Origin: Antedon mediterranea
Taxonomy: Eukaryota; Echinodermata; Crinoidea; Comatulida; Antedonidae
Direction of reading: 5' to 3'
DNA: 64,000 nucleotides
Assembly (NCBI RefSeq): GCF_964355755.1
Contig: NC_092680.1
Coordinates: forward strand, 15,167,001-15,231,000
Shown here piece after piece: positions 1 through 12,400 of this stretch. The translations under genes and the position numbers were made by a program. The notes beneath the pieces are model-generated. The model was not told the origin of the DNA. It ran no database searches and worked only from the letters and a program-made list of their open reading frames with translations. The number at the start of each line of letters is the position of its first letter. Position 1 is the first letter of the stretch.

Positions 1-1511
1 TGGGATTCCACAGATAGTACAGAAATTATCATTTTGTAAAATGTTCTCCTGCCATTTACTGTATGTAATCCTACTCATAGTCTATTAGTATATCACAATA
101 AATGTGATTTATGTTATTGGAAATGTAAATTACATTCACAAACGTGATTCTACAGTCATAAGATCAAGAAAAAAAATTAACAATGTAGGCCTACATATAG
201 GCCTGCTACAAATAAGTACGGTATGTTAGTAAATGTCATCCATGTGGAGCTACGTAGGTGATTTAAAGATGTATCACCCCCGCTAAAAAAAAACATGAAA
301 AAATGAAGATTAATAAAATCAGATTTTGAATATGCCATTTTGTAGGTTTAATAAATTTAATCACTTCTGCAGAAAAAAAAATGAAACAAAATAATGTTTT
401 CCTTTATAAAAAGACAAATAAATGGTTAAATTAAACTAAAAACCCATTGGCTGGCAGCCAATTTGACTATTTAGGCCTATTTGCTTTAAAATACTGATTT
501 TTTTCAGGTAAATAATTTGCTTTGTGATCCAATTTTTGGTCAAAGTGATAACTATTAATTATGGAACATTAAAAACAAAGTCAACAACCAAATTTGGAAC
601 AATTGCTTCTTTCAGGGGGACAATATTATTTGTTGGTATCTTAAATATATTAATATGATGCGTTAAGAGTTTAATTCGCATAGTTTCTTTCTAGACTCCA
701 TTATATTTACTATAACTATACAAAACATTTTTAAACTTTGTTTTCATTAGATACATAAACATTTATCAGTATAATATTATTTAGTCTCCATTTTTTAAAT
801 AATTTTTTTTTTCATATACGTTTTTTTTCTTTCACTATATCTTAGTTAAAACATGACAATATCACCTAACTATCACAAAAAGAACAGATTAATAGTATTG
901 TTATTTAACATCTCAGTAGCAAAACTATACCAAGACAATTACATCTAATCAGAAATATCTATAATTAATAGTGCGATGATGGTTACAACATAACCATTTA
1001 TTTTTTGTACTATTTTTCTTCTTCTGTTATTCTGTTTTCCTCTTTTTTCCTTCATTTTTTCCTTCGCTTTATAATAGGGACAGAACGTACCATTCTTTAT
1101 GAGGACCCATCCATCCATCAGACAAGATAATATTTTTCTTTGAAAACAAAATTTTGTTAACGAGTTCAGTTTAAAAACGGTAATATTCGTTAATCAATCA
1201 ATAATACATTAGTATCATATCAATTATTCCAAATATTTGTTTAATGGTGAATATAGCGTAATTACCGTGTATACATTAGATAAACCAATACATTGTTATG
1301 TTCTTTCTGAGGTTGTGCATGCATACATTTTGTTAATAAACACATAAGAGATCATTGTTTTAGTTACCGACCGACATTATTCTCATCGGTTTCATCCACG
1401 TGACAGATGTTATTAATAAACAAACGTGATGTTATAACATTTACTCTGCTTGTTTTAAATAGTCTCACTTTGGCACTGGAATGTTGTCGTTGTCGTCGTC
1501 GTCGTCGAATG
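1..1511. other. AT-rich intergenic DNA, no gene seen
   Basis: No coding region with recognisable motifs was found on either strand. The sequence is AT-rich with homopolymer runs. It lies downstream of the minus-strand GPCR, so its right end may contain the GPCR 3' UTR, but I could not identify a decisive polyadenylation site. A short (GTC)n tract at about 1484-1507 abuts the GPCR stop codon. Confidence 0.6.
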
Positions 1512-2450
1512 TTATGGTGAAATGTCGTCGTCGTTGTTGCAGTGTTGTTCAAATGTGGATGCCGGCTCATTTACAAATCTTGACGTCAAACATAGCATAC
1601 ACTTAACGCAACACCACATTTTAAATAGATTATGTTTAAAATGTTCTCCAATGAATGTGTACAACACCGGATTTATTACACCATGAGAGATGAGCATGCC
1701 AACAGCCACTACAGTATTAACATCTGTAAAGGTTGTAATAATATAAAATGGCGAAAACAATATTACGAATGATAAAGTTATAGAAATAGCGAGAATGAGC
1801 GAATGCTTTGATGATCTTCTCGTTGGGTTGTTTTCGACCTGCTGTGTTGAAGCCATGGTACACACAATCATAAAATAACAGAAGACAATTGTAATCAACG
1901 GTATTGCATAGTTCATGACAAATATATAGAACTTAAATTTTTCGAAAAGTTGGATTTGACAGTAATTAATGCCGTTCAATCGTAAAATGTATGTAAGTAT
2001 CCACAGTGGTATGGAAACTAATCCTGAAACTATGAAAGTTATAAAACAAACACATTTTGCGGCTTTTTGTGTACGGTAAGTGTTCGATGAAATGCAAGGT
2101 ACGATGGCGAAACATCTATCAAGGCTTAACACAACAATGATATAAACAGTGTTCAAATTTTTCCAAAATTGTACGCCTTGATAAATCACACAAAATGTGT
2201 AAGAAGGGTTAAAAATACAAGCAAATAATCTCCACCAAAGTGTACTACCAAAAACAAATACACCACTTATAAAGTCCAGAACAGCCAGGTTGAAAATGAA
2301 CACATTTTGAATATTTTGCAAATTTTTAAACATTAAAATTATTACAATGATTAGCAGGTTGAACGATATTCCAACAATAGATGCTGCATATTTGAAAATT
2401 GGAGTATCAACCTCAAAAGAAGAACAACTTTTCGAATTATTATCAGTCAT
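1512..2450 (-). CDS. class A (rhodopsin-type) G protein-coupled receptor, intronless
   Basis: This 312-residue single-exon reading frame starts at the ATG at 2450; the frame is open further upstream but has no ATG there. It has seven hydrophobic segments and class A landmarks. These are N31 in TM1, the LAVLD motif with D59 in TM2, and C87 at the start of TM3, which could pair with C164 in the second extracellular loop. Pro184 lies in TM5, an FSPF motif with P234 in TM6, and NPVLY (260-264) in TM7. A cysteine-rich membrane-proximal tail (280-287) could be palmitoylated, and N4 is a possible glycosylation site. The usual DRY is DRC at 111-113, and the TM6 CWxP motif lacks its tryptophan. The C-terminal Asn/Asp run is encoded by a (GTC)n microsatellite. 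The family is clear, but the ligand is not: a peptide-type receptor is plausible, and an orphan lineage-specific receptor is equally possible. It would act at the plasma membrane through heterotrimeric G proteins. Confidence 0.85.
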   Translation of the reverse strand: MTDNNSKSCSSFEVDTPIFKYAASIVGISFNLLIIVIILMFKNLQNIQNVFIFNLAVLDFISGVFVFGSTLWWRLFACIFNPSYTFCVIYQGVQFWKNLNTVYIIVVLSLDRCFAIVPCISSNTYRTQKAAKCVCFITFIVSGLVSIPLWILTYILRLNGINYCQIQLFEKFKFYIFVMNYAIPLITIVFCYFMIVCTMASTQQVENNPTRRSSKHSLILAISITLSFVILFSPFYIITTFTDVNTVVAVGMLISHGVINPVLYTFIGEHFKHNLFKMWCCVKCMLCLTSRFVNEPASTFEQHCNNDDDISP

Positions 2451-2643
2451 TGTAATACTGGGGATACAGACAGCGCAATAACTTCGATTGATTCTGTTAA
2501 CAAGCAATTCGTAATTATGATTATGGCTATATACAAACACACCTTAAACACGAGTTGTCATTGCCAATGCGAAATATTATAATTGTCTCAACCAATAAGA
2601 AATATCCATTTCTGAACTATAACCTAAAAAAAGAACAACAAAA

Positions 2644-2935
2644 AGCCCAAGCTTTGTTACAGTATAACAAATGAGTTAAGATAATTACATTATAAAAAAG
2701 TATCTTAAGATAAACACATGTTAAAATATCAATACATGTACTATTTCATTTGATAACATTAGGCTAAGTAGTTGACCAATGTAAATGTTCTTTAATTAAA
2801 AATTACTTCACTTTTTTATTTTATTTTTTTAAATTTTCATTATACATCTAACATCCAATGGCTAATTACGGAACACATAACATAAAATTCCCAAAGTACA
2901 GTAAAATAACGATTGGGTACGCCCACGTTAAAACT
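2644..2935. repeat. dispersed/duplicated segment, copy A
   Basis: This segment begins with agcccaagctttgttacag and ends near aacgattgggtacgcccacg. It aligns over almost its whole length, with scattered substitutions and small indels, to 4686-4972 in the same orientation. It lies about 190 bp upstream of the GPCR start codon, so it may overlap that gene's promoter or 5' UTR. No coding potential was seen. Confidence 0.75.
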
Positions 2936-3181
2936 AGGGGAAACTGGGGAAATGCAAATTGTCTCGCTGGTCTGTTTTCTTCTCTGTCGTGTGCTATTAT
3001 AATTTAGTTGCCTACCTATTTTTTAATTCTATCATCTTTGTGACGAACGATTTTTTTCGACACCGCGTTTTAAGCCATGCGAATCTAATATAAGTATAAT
3101 TCAGTGTTATGATCAACATTCTTGGATATATTTTGCAATACTCCCGATGTGTGTTATTCCGACTCTACAGCTCACAATGTC

Positions 3182-3223
3182 CGTCGGTTGGTCGGTTGGT
3201 CCGGGTTGGTCGGTCGGTCGGTA
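3182..3223. repeat. GGTCGGTT-type simple repeat
   Basis: A short run of ggtcggtt and ggtcggtc units. It shows no other structure. Confidence 0.8.
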
Positions 3224-3314
3224 AACACTCAAATTTGAGCACGCCTATAGGGCCTTGTTCTCCTTTAGTGCTCCGATAGCAGCTGCCATGTCAATATTTT
3301 TATTTGTAGATGAC

Positions 3315-3730
3315 CTTTAGCTTGGGTGGTGAAGCTGTAGCTTGGTGGTTAAGTGGTGCTTGCCATCCAATCCCAAGGTCCAAGGTTCAATCCTAGTGCC
3401 ACAGTTTAAATTCACGACTATTTAAACTCCATTCCCTAAGCCTAACATAAGTAGGAGTGGAGTTGTGGCCTGGTGGTTATGATGCTTGGCTGCCAATCCA
3501 AGGGTCCTGGGTTCAAGTCCTGTCATATGTCAGGATTTTTTCTAATGACAATTTACAACTCCACTCCCAAAGACTTGTAATATAGACTTTGTTGATGTAA
3601 AGCATTGTGTGTACATTGTGTTTGTCTCGTGAATGGATTGCCACCTTTAAGAAGGATAGTGATTGAATTTGCTTATGGTTATCCTTGGCAATTTGCCTAA
3701 ATATATAAAATAAAAATAAATAAAAATAGT
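3315..3730 (+). mobile_element. tRNA-derived SINE-like element with two tRNA-like heads
   Basis: Two RNA polymerase III-type promoter modules follow each other. The first has an A-box-like tagcttggtgg (about 3338-3348) and a B-box-like ggttcaatcc (3384-3393). The second has tggcctggtgg (3466-3476) and gggttcaagtcc (3509-3520). Distances between the boxes fit tRNA-like heads. The unit ends in an A-rich tail made of aaataaa repeats near 3705-3730. A dimeric tRNA-SINE, or two nested insertions, would both explain this. The exact ends and any target duplication were not resolved. Confidence 0.6.
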
Positions 3731-4685
3731 ACGGTATTATAAAATAGTTTATCCATCCTGTAATTGTCGAATTACTCGCTGTTAGGTGCATATGAAATAA
3801 AACAAAACATTATAATAAACATAAACGCGTCGAGTTCGATATTATACACATAATATGATTTGAATGAACAGTATTTTTAAACGACGAGACCTTCCTAGAA
3901 TTTGTCTTGTCAGCCATTTTGAATTTGAGTAAAACATATACGACATTACTATCCTGCATATCATGATTACTATGAATTAGTAATTAATGTTCTCCAAGGG
4001 CAGATGAGTCAGTCAATTTATATTCAGCTTATAAGCATTATGAGGAGACAATTTCTACTACGCACAGTATATATCCTTATTATCTAAGCCATATAGGCCT
4101 ACCGTCCGTTTGCTTTTTCCCTTAAGAAGATTTGGCCAATTTTGACCAATAGGCCTATAAGATAGGCCTACAGTTACAGGCCTAATTGACATTGAGTATA
4201 CCAATAACTAAATTTCAGGTACATTTGTAGAGGACGTAGGGGGATCAGAACTAAGCTATTATTATTATTATAAATATTAAATAAAAGTTAGAATAGTATA
4301 TAGAAATATATCAAGAAGTAAAATAAACGGAAATAATAGTATAGACAATACGCAAAATAAATCATAAAACGTGTAAGCTGATTGGGACAGACAATGATTT
4401 TTCAAACAGATTTAAATGGTTGAGTGATTGTTTCACATGGTTGGACCGGAATTGACTTTGTGTACGTTTTACAAACGGGAAATGTTATTATATGAATGTA
4501 ATACTAAAACAGCAATGATATTGATTTGGCAAATTGTTCATATATTGAAACATAATGTAAATGATTTAGTTAATGGAGGTTGGCAATTTTTAGATTGTTA
4601 GTTCTGGCAACTCTGAAATGTTAAGATGTTATAATTGGAACAGACCGTTTTGTAAAATAATTTTTTGTAGATTAGAGACACCGAA
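3731..4685. other. AT-rich intergenic DNA, no gene seen
   Basis: No reading frame with recognisable motifs. The region contains short taggccta words and runs of att repeats (about 4258-4275). It lies between the SINE-like element and copy B of the duplicated segment. Confidence 0.55.
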
Positions 4686-4972
4686 AGCCCAAACTTTGTT
4701 ACAGTATAAGAACTGAGGTAAGATAAATACATTAAAAAAAAGTATTTTAAGGAAAACACATGTTAAAATATTTTCTATTTTATTTGATAACATTAAGTAG
4801 TTGACCAATATAAATGTTCTTAATTAAAAATTATTAATTCACTTTTTTATTTTATTTATTTTTATTTTATTTATACATCCAAAATCCAATGGCGAATTAC
4901 AGAATACATAACAATAATGCAATTCACAAAGTACAGTAAAATAACGATTGGGTATGCCCACGTTACAACTAT
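4686..4972. repeat. dispersed/duplicated segment, copy B
   Basis: Same-orientation copy of 2644-2935, sharing agtacagtaaaataacgatt and the flanking order of blocks throughout. Differences are substitutions and short indels in the A/T runs. Unlike copy A, it is not next to a receptor reading frame. Confidence 0.75.
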
Positions 4973-5122
4973 AACAACCACATAGGCCTACATACAGTAT
5001 ACAATAAAGATAAAAGTGTTTACAATATTAATAATTATGTGACTGAATGTTAGGGCGTTTGTTGAATGAGTGAATGTATCTAGTGGGTAAAAATCTGTGA
5101 TAATACCATATATGACTCTGTT

Positions 5123-5144
5123 GATATATATATATATATATATT
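5123..5144. repeat. (TA)n microsatellite
   Basis: A run of about eleven alternating TA dinucleotides in otherwise featureless DNA. Confidence 0.85.
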
Positions 5145-5344
5145 GCAATAGACCACGATGTCAAATGGAACGACAAAACTCGCAAAGACAAAGAAAACCA
5201 CTGGGAATTACTACTTAAAACCACAAAACCTTTTGGACTTAACATTAGGAACATACTTCCAGATTGGTAAAATTATTCCATTGACTACCAAAATTTAAGT
5301 TTCAATATTAACCACCATTTAAGCTGTTTTTTAGTCTCATTCCA

Positions 5345-5640
5345 AAATTGTTTATATCTCTACCAAGCTACCTTCTTTGTTTTCTACTCTTATTCAGACT
5401 CCACCCTGGCTCCCTTTGTTATATTTCTTTTATTCCCTGTCCACCCAGGCAGCACTTGCCAGCTTTATACTATGACGTTATCCAAATTCCTTCACTTGCA
5501 CTGATAAGGGCTAGTGTTGCACGAAAGCTCTGCTAACTTTTCTGGCTGTTTACTTTATCGATTTGATTTAGCTTTTCGCTTTTTATTTTTGTATCTCCAT
5601 TGAGATCCAGCCACTGATACCCACAGCATTGTAATTTTTT
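5345..5640 (+). repeat. possible interspersed-repeat fragment
   Basis: The segment around gggctagtgttgcacgaaag (about 5509-5528), followed by a gctctgctaacttttctggc block, resembles the end of a dispersed repeat rather than unique DNA. It contains a short open frame of 62 codons with no known domain. I cannot assign a family from the sequence alone; a degenerate retroelement 3' end is one possibility. Confidence 0.35.
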
Positions 5641-5885
5641 TCAGTAATTTGCCTTTGGATTTTTAGTTGAGTATTGCTGCTGCAGCTGCTGAGCTCTGTC
5701 TGATAACAAAGGTGGCGCTATTTATTAATTTATTAACAAAATTATAAATAAACGAACGAGAGAGGAGAGAGTACAGAGAATAAAGTTCAACTACTACAAT
5801 TCAAGGCCTAAATCTTGCTAGTTAGGATTTTAAACGGTGATAATTTGGCTTGTTAACGTTTATATCGTTATTTATTTATTTAAAA

Positions 5886-6442
5886 CTACTAGGGCCTAGG
5901 CCTATTAGGGAAGGCCTCTAGCTACTAGGCTAGGCCTACACCTAGCTAGGCTAGGCTAGGCCTAGAGACTAGGCCTAGCCTAGGCCCCTAGGCCTAACTA
6001 GCTAGGCTATTTATAGAGTAGGAGCCGAAGAATAGCAGCAGCACGGATGATCACCGAAATGTCTATAATATGGCCTAGGCATAGGGCCTAGACGCGTATA
6101 TTCCTCTAGCCTCTAATTTTAGTTACTAATTTTGATACCTGCATGGTCCATGGATGGCTACTTCTCTATTAGGCCTAGAACTTAGAAGCCTAGCCTAACC
6201 TAAGTATTATTATTTATTTTATTAAAGAAAAAGGGGCCTAGCCTAGGCCTACTAACTCTTGTCTAAGAGTCAAGAGGCCTAGCCTAGAGTAGGCTATATA
6301 CGCTAGGCGAATATATACCTAGCCCTACTACATAGAGTAGGCCTACTGCTGGCTTCTAGATTGATTCGAGACATTAGTAGTAGTTTCATTAATAAACAAT
6401 GTTTTTTATTTTATTTCTTCAAAGCTGAAAAAAATAAAAAAG
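5886..6442 (+). promoter_or_regulatory. SUGP1 upstream region with dense taggccta words
   Basis: About 430 bp immediately upstream of the SUGP1 start codon is packed with partly palindromic aggcctag and ctaggctag words. By position it must hold the promoter and 5' UTR. No TATA box or transcription start can be fixed from the sequence. The region just before the ATG is A-rich (aaaaaataaaaaag). Confidence 0.4.
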
Positions 6443-9400
6443 ATGGCATATCGTGCAAACAGAGGAAGAGGTGGTTTCCAAAGTAATAAATTGCAAACAA
6501 TTAATCAGCAAGAAAAGATGCTTGCTGCAAAAAAGAAAGAAATTCTACTAAAACTGGAAGAGAAAAAGAAAAAAAAGTTGGCAGAAGAGGAGGCAAAACT
6601 TGCTTCACTGGCAACTTCAAGGTAGATATAGTTTTTTCGGCTGAACACGTAAAGGTGAACGATAGAGTGACGACAATAAAATAAACATACATTTTTCTTA
6701 TGTCAGAAAACAAAAGAATAATAATTTGGAAAAATTTCATCCTGGAACTATAGGATAACCATTTATGTTGTCTAAATAATATTTTTTTAAATAGAATCAA
6801 ATGATGTTATGTCAATAATCAATAATATGAATCGTCATTCGTCACAGCACTTATCGTCGATCGTTATCGTGCTAGTATAAATTGACCTAAGTATATTTAA
6901 TGGATGAAGTTAACATTTTATTAATTTGCGTAACAGTAGAGGTTAACGATATCCGTTTGATGATGGAAATGGTATCCAAGAAAATCATTAAAGAACTAGA
7001 TTTGTTTTGGCCTCTTACATTGCACTTGCTTGCATTTGTTTTTTATTGTTTCTCTTAAATAACTTTTAAAGTTACCATTTTGTTTTTTTATTATTCTGTG
7101 CAAATAATGATTTATTCCTTTAATGTAATACTCTTTCCAGTTAACATTTTGCGTTGCACGTTTGGAAATAACGATATGTAAATAAAGTTAATTATGGCCC
7201 AAAACATTTAACATGGTGAACCTGTATTTTGTGCATTCATAGGTACCTTAATTTACCTTTTTGAACTTAGTGTGAGATATCCCATTTTTTAATGAATTGA
7301 CATTGATTACTTTTAGTTTTTATTTTTCTGAACAGCATCCCATTGCCAGTATTGCCAGCAGCACCAGCTCCATCACTCAAGAAAAATGAGACGCCATCTC
7401 CATCTAAGCCTCAAAGTCAGCCTCCAAGTCAGCCTCCAAGTGCTGGTCAGAATACATTCAGTAATGATGGCAGCTTCTTGGAGCAATTTCGAAAGATGCA
7501 AGAAGCAGCTGCTAATAAGGAAGAGAAATCTCTCATCTCAATTGCAAACACAAATCCGCCACCACCTCCTCCTCCATTAGGTAAGACTGTATTGATGAAA
7601 TAATGACTGAGTTTATTCTTGCTCTCATGTATTTCCTTTTGATTCGGATAGGTCATCCATGTAACAATACATACAGAACTAAAGAAAAACAAATCAGACA
7701 TCTTCCATAATCACATCTAAAAAATGAATTTGCACCAACGCTGGTGAAGGTTGGATTGTGGAAGTACATTGCATGTTTTTAATAATTAAACAATTACCAC
7801 TGTCATTTAATTAATTCGCTTTTTGAATGAATGCAGTTCCTCCAGTATTCATAAAATAAGGGAATGTTTTCTGAGTATCAGTATACTAAGTATTTGTATG
7901 CAAAAGGTCCTAGCAATGTACCCATGTAAATACATATTTAATCATCATGAGTTCAAACGGACAAGCTCCTCCATAGCAGCCACAGTTCAGCGTCTACCAT
8001 AGTAAACTATGATCAACACACCGGGAGACAATAACATACTCTTTTTTAATAGTGTTCTTTATTGTGCACATATTCATTGATGTAGAGTGTACAAACATCT
8101 TTACGTACCATCCAAAGGATGAGGCCATGGGAGTATATTGCCTATCAATAGATATATGACACAGATAGGCTACTCCGTATACACCATTACGTATCGTTCT
8201 CACCACGGTTGGTTAATACACCCTGGCTAAGTTATTGTTATACTGTGTTATTAACTAGGATTTTGTTTTATAAACTTACTACACTATTAATTAATTTGTT
8301 ATTGTTGATACAGATTTACGGGTAGAGCCTCCAGCCCCCTTACCTGTCACTCACTACCCACCTCCTCCAATTCCAAATACATACATCAAATCAGCGGCAC
8401 CAGTAGCGCCACCGTCTATGATGTTCTCAAAACCAGCAGTATTTCAGGATTCTGATAGTGACGAGGAACAAGACTCGTCAGGAAAAAGTAAGTATATCTA
8501 TCAAGACAAACAAATCTCCATTTTTTTATGTTCAGAGAGATTGAAAATTTGTATTTAACTTTCCATGAATACCCTGGTTTGCCAGTGGCGTAACACAGAG
8601 GTTTAGGCTCTATCAAGTATTTTGGGGTTTAGCCAGTGGGTGCTCATAGTCGTTACACCACTGTGGTTTGTGTGTTCCCTTAAAGCTGGTTTACATTGTA
8701 GAAAAGTAGTCCACTTTTTGTAGTTTTACCTTGAAAACAATATGCATTCAAATCAAGTAATAATTATACATTACTACCATTCAAATCAGATTCTATAGAT
8801 AATATTTTGTATAAATTCTCAGCAAATATTTCACCAATTTACATGAATATTATAATTTAAATATTGAGTGATTTAGTTGAAAGCGGGAAAAGAAAATACC
8901 AACTTATAATTAATATTAATGAAAAAACATTTTCAATTTAAAAACCTTTTATTTACAAATTCTACTAAAAATTAAAATTGAGAAAGCCTTGGGTAGCTTT
9001 TCTCTTCTCTGCTTTCACCCCCTCTGGGGTTCATGTGCTGATACTCATAGGAGGCTTTAAGTCTTACCGCCAGAGGATCCTGACTTGAGAAAACTTATTG
9101 AGACATTTGCAAAAAGTGTAGCAGAGGGAGGAACGGTGATTGAAGACATAGCAACCAAAAACCACAGAGGAAACCCAAAGTATCGGTAAGGCTTGATGAA
9201 ATCTGTATTCACACTACCAATGGAAATTACGTTAATTTTCTTGATTAATACTCGTCTCGGTTGGGGCAACTTTTTCTCATTCTCACAGATTTCCTCATCT
9301 TTATCGTTTAAAATTAATTAATTAAATTTCAGTATATCACCGGGCAGTTTAGAATTAATGTTCTTTGCCTGATGTGTTTATATATCCAGTATTAATATAA

Positions 9401-12400
9401 TAAATGGTTTTTGTGAAGATTATGTCTCTAAAAACAAGTTTTTTATTTAGTTTTCTTACGGATACAAGCTGTAAACTGCATGATTACTACCGGCAAAAAG
9501 TAGGTGAATACAGAATTAAGAAACAACAGGTGTTTGCAGACAAAACAGGTACATATAAATCAGCCTTGTAATAAGTGGCGTAACAGAGGGTACAAAGGTG
9601 CCTGGTTTAGCACTTCCAATGCTGGATAGTTGCATTGGGCTGCTCATGCTTTGGGGCCCCTGGGTTTAGCCAATGCGTGCTCATAGCCACCCAGTACGCC
9701 ACTGCTTGTAATTAACAATTCAGAGGAATAATAAATAAAATTTGATGTGTTAATTAATATTAATTTTAACTAACCTGACAGTATTTGACTGAATTTTTAT
9801 CAACACAATATCAAGCCAACACAATATAAGCTTTACAATTTTAATCATAAATCTTGGTTCACACTATGATGCAACAATGTTGGGAACCTGTATAAAAATA
9901 TGATATTCATCTAAAAAACTGTTTTGGTTTTTAGTTGCATGGTTAGCTAATAAAGACAATCCATCATCTAGTCAACCTTCAAACGACGACTCATTCCAAG
10001 GAAAGAGGAAGCGCAAGAGCCGTTGGGGTGAAACTAATTCTGACATAACGCCCCCTAAAATAGCTGTTGGTACTTTAAGCGTTGCCTCAGTTATGAATCC
10101 TGTGGGAATGGTGGGCACGTCGGAACTTAGTGACGAACAGAAGAAGCAATTCATTGAACAAAAACAAGTTTGTGTCTTTAATACATGTTGCCATTTTAAC
10201 AGTCCTAATAAATACCACACATAATACACACACGCCTAGGTTAGAATTAAGTCATTTATGCATGCTAGATCATTTTGGAGTATTGTTGATCTTTTCCGTT
10301 TCATATGATAATGGTAGTCTTGGCACCTACTACAATGTTTAATTCTAGCGCTTTACAAACAAAATGATCCATAAGATATCTTAAGATAACAAAAAAATAA
10401 AAGCAGGGAAACAATTTACACCGCTGCATTCTCCAGCACTTTGAAGCTCCCATATGAGAGAGCTCACCAAAACAGTATATTAGTGAAAAAGCTATATATC
10501 TATCCTATCCTATCCTACCAAAATAAGAAGAAAATAGATGCTTAATTAAGATTTTTTTTAAAACAACGACTGAAATTATTGCCTCTTTGTTTTAACAGGT
10601 AGCTTTTGTTCTTTGTAACTACAGTATTTTTAATTGTGTGTACATAACACAATGCATAGGTTATAGATTGAAAGCTGCTTGTGGTGAATCCATGGTAACT
10701 GTTCTTGATAGTCTTAATTCAAAATGCTACAGAATCCTATTAGATTTACTCTTGTGAAACTTTGCTCTATTTGTCTATTTGTGGATGATTAACATTATAT
10801 GTATACATTCAGATGCAAGCAATGTATGATGCAGTGATATCAAGACAGAAAGAACTGATGCAGCAACAGCAACATCATGAAGAGTTGAAACGTCAATATG
10901 AATATGACAGCGATGAAGACACAGAGGGCGGTACATGGGAACACAAACTGAGATCGAAGGAGATGAAAAAAACTCAAGGTTCATTAATTATTTCATGTTA
11001 GAGTTCGTGTAAAAAAAAGAAAAAATTAAATAAAACAATATATTTATTCAAAGTTGGTTCCCACCCTGACGTATTATTTTTTTCTTATTATGTTAAGGCA
11101 GAAATCATGAATAATGCATGACCCTAATTTTTTTCTATGATAAGAATTACTTCCTAAATATAACCTCACCCTCTTGATAATCTATTTCCACTATTACAAT
11201 ATTAACACGAATGATGTTGACGAGCATTAAACCCAGGGCACCAGTAAAGCCTATACCTCTTGACCGGTTCTAGGACACCTACCCCCTAGACAGTTACCCC
11301 CCGGATGTTTACCACCCGGACAACTACCCCCTTAGGACATCTACCCCCCCGGACAACTACCCCCTTAGGATAACAAGCCCCCGGACAACTCTCCCCCGGA
11401 CAACCACCCCTTTAGGACAACTACCCCCTTAGGATAACTACCTCCCGGTCAACTACCTCCCGGTCAACTACCCCCGGTCAACTAACCCCCCCCCCCCAAT
11501 CCAAAAGTAGACATAAAAATGAAATCATCTGTTTTTAACGGGTGTTTCGAAACTAGAGACCCGAGACCAGAGACCTGACACGAGACCCAATACGAAAAGG
11601 GAGACCTATATTTGGGTCTCCCTTTTCGTATATTAGGGTCTCCCTTTTCGTATAGTGTGGTCTCTCTTTTCGTATAGTGGGGTCTCCCTTTTCTTATAGT
11701 GGGGTCTCCCTTTTCTTATAGTGGGTCTCCTTTTTCGTATATTTGGGTCTCCCATTTTGTATAATTGGGTCTCCCTTTTCGTATATTTAGGTCTCCCTTT
11801 TCGTATATTTAGGTCTCCCTTTTCGTATATTAGGGTCTCCCTTTTCGTCGTATAGTGGGGTCTCCCTTTTCGTATAGTAGGGTCTCCCTTTTCGTACGTG
11901 GGTCTCCCTTTTCGTATTGGGTCTCGGGTCTCTGGTCTCGGGTCTCTAGTTTGAAACACCCGTTTTTAACCGATTATTCTGTTTAACAGCACGCTAGAAC
12001 CTAGATGTGCTAGATTTAAAGTACCGTATTTATTGAAAAAACGGCCTGGGCTGTTTATTGTTTAGATGGTTTTTAGGTAGACATTTATTGGAAGAAAGTT
12101 GTTTATTCAATGGGAGGGGGTATAATCTAATGAAAATAGACGCCGATTATTCCATATGATGTTTCATGGGAGTGACATGGTCACCGTTTATTTGAGGGGA
12201 ATTTATTTAAAGATCGCCGTTTATTCGGTGAGTGAACATTGAGGTCAAATATCAAAAGTGATATTATTCTTCAAGTGTACAAAAATACATATATGACAAA
12301 TTTGAGACAAAAATTAATTCTTTTAAGACCAGTGGTTATCGAAGCATTGTCCTGACGCAAAAATTATTATTATTATTCCCAGTCTTTACAGTAAATACAG

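Noticed and set aside
1364-1570. 68-codon minus-strand frame with an RRRRRQRQ run
   Set aside because: It overlaps the GPCR 3' end and is produced by the (GTC)n tract in another frame.
9041-9073. Alternative SUGP1 exon 4 acceptor at catag (about 9050)
   Set aside because: Using it puts a stop codon in frame within 12 codons. The acceptor ending at 9073 keeps the SURP frame.
11633-11959. 108-codon minus-strand open frame of KGRP-type repeats
   Set aside because: It lies entirely in the 22-bp minisatellite core of the foldback element and has no start context or domain.
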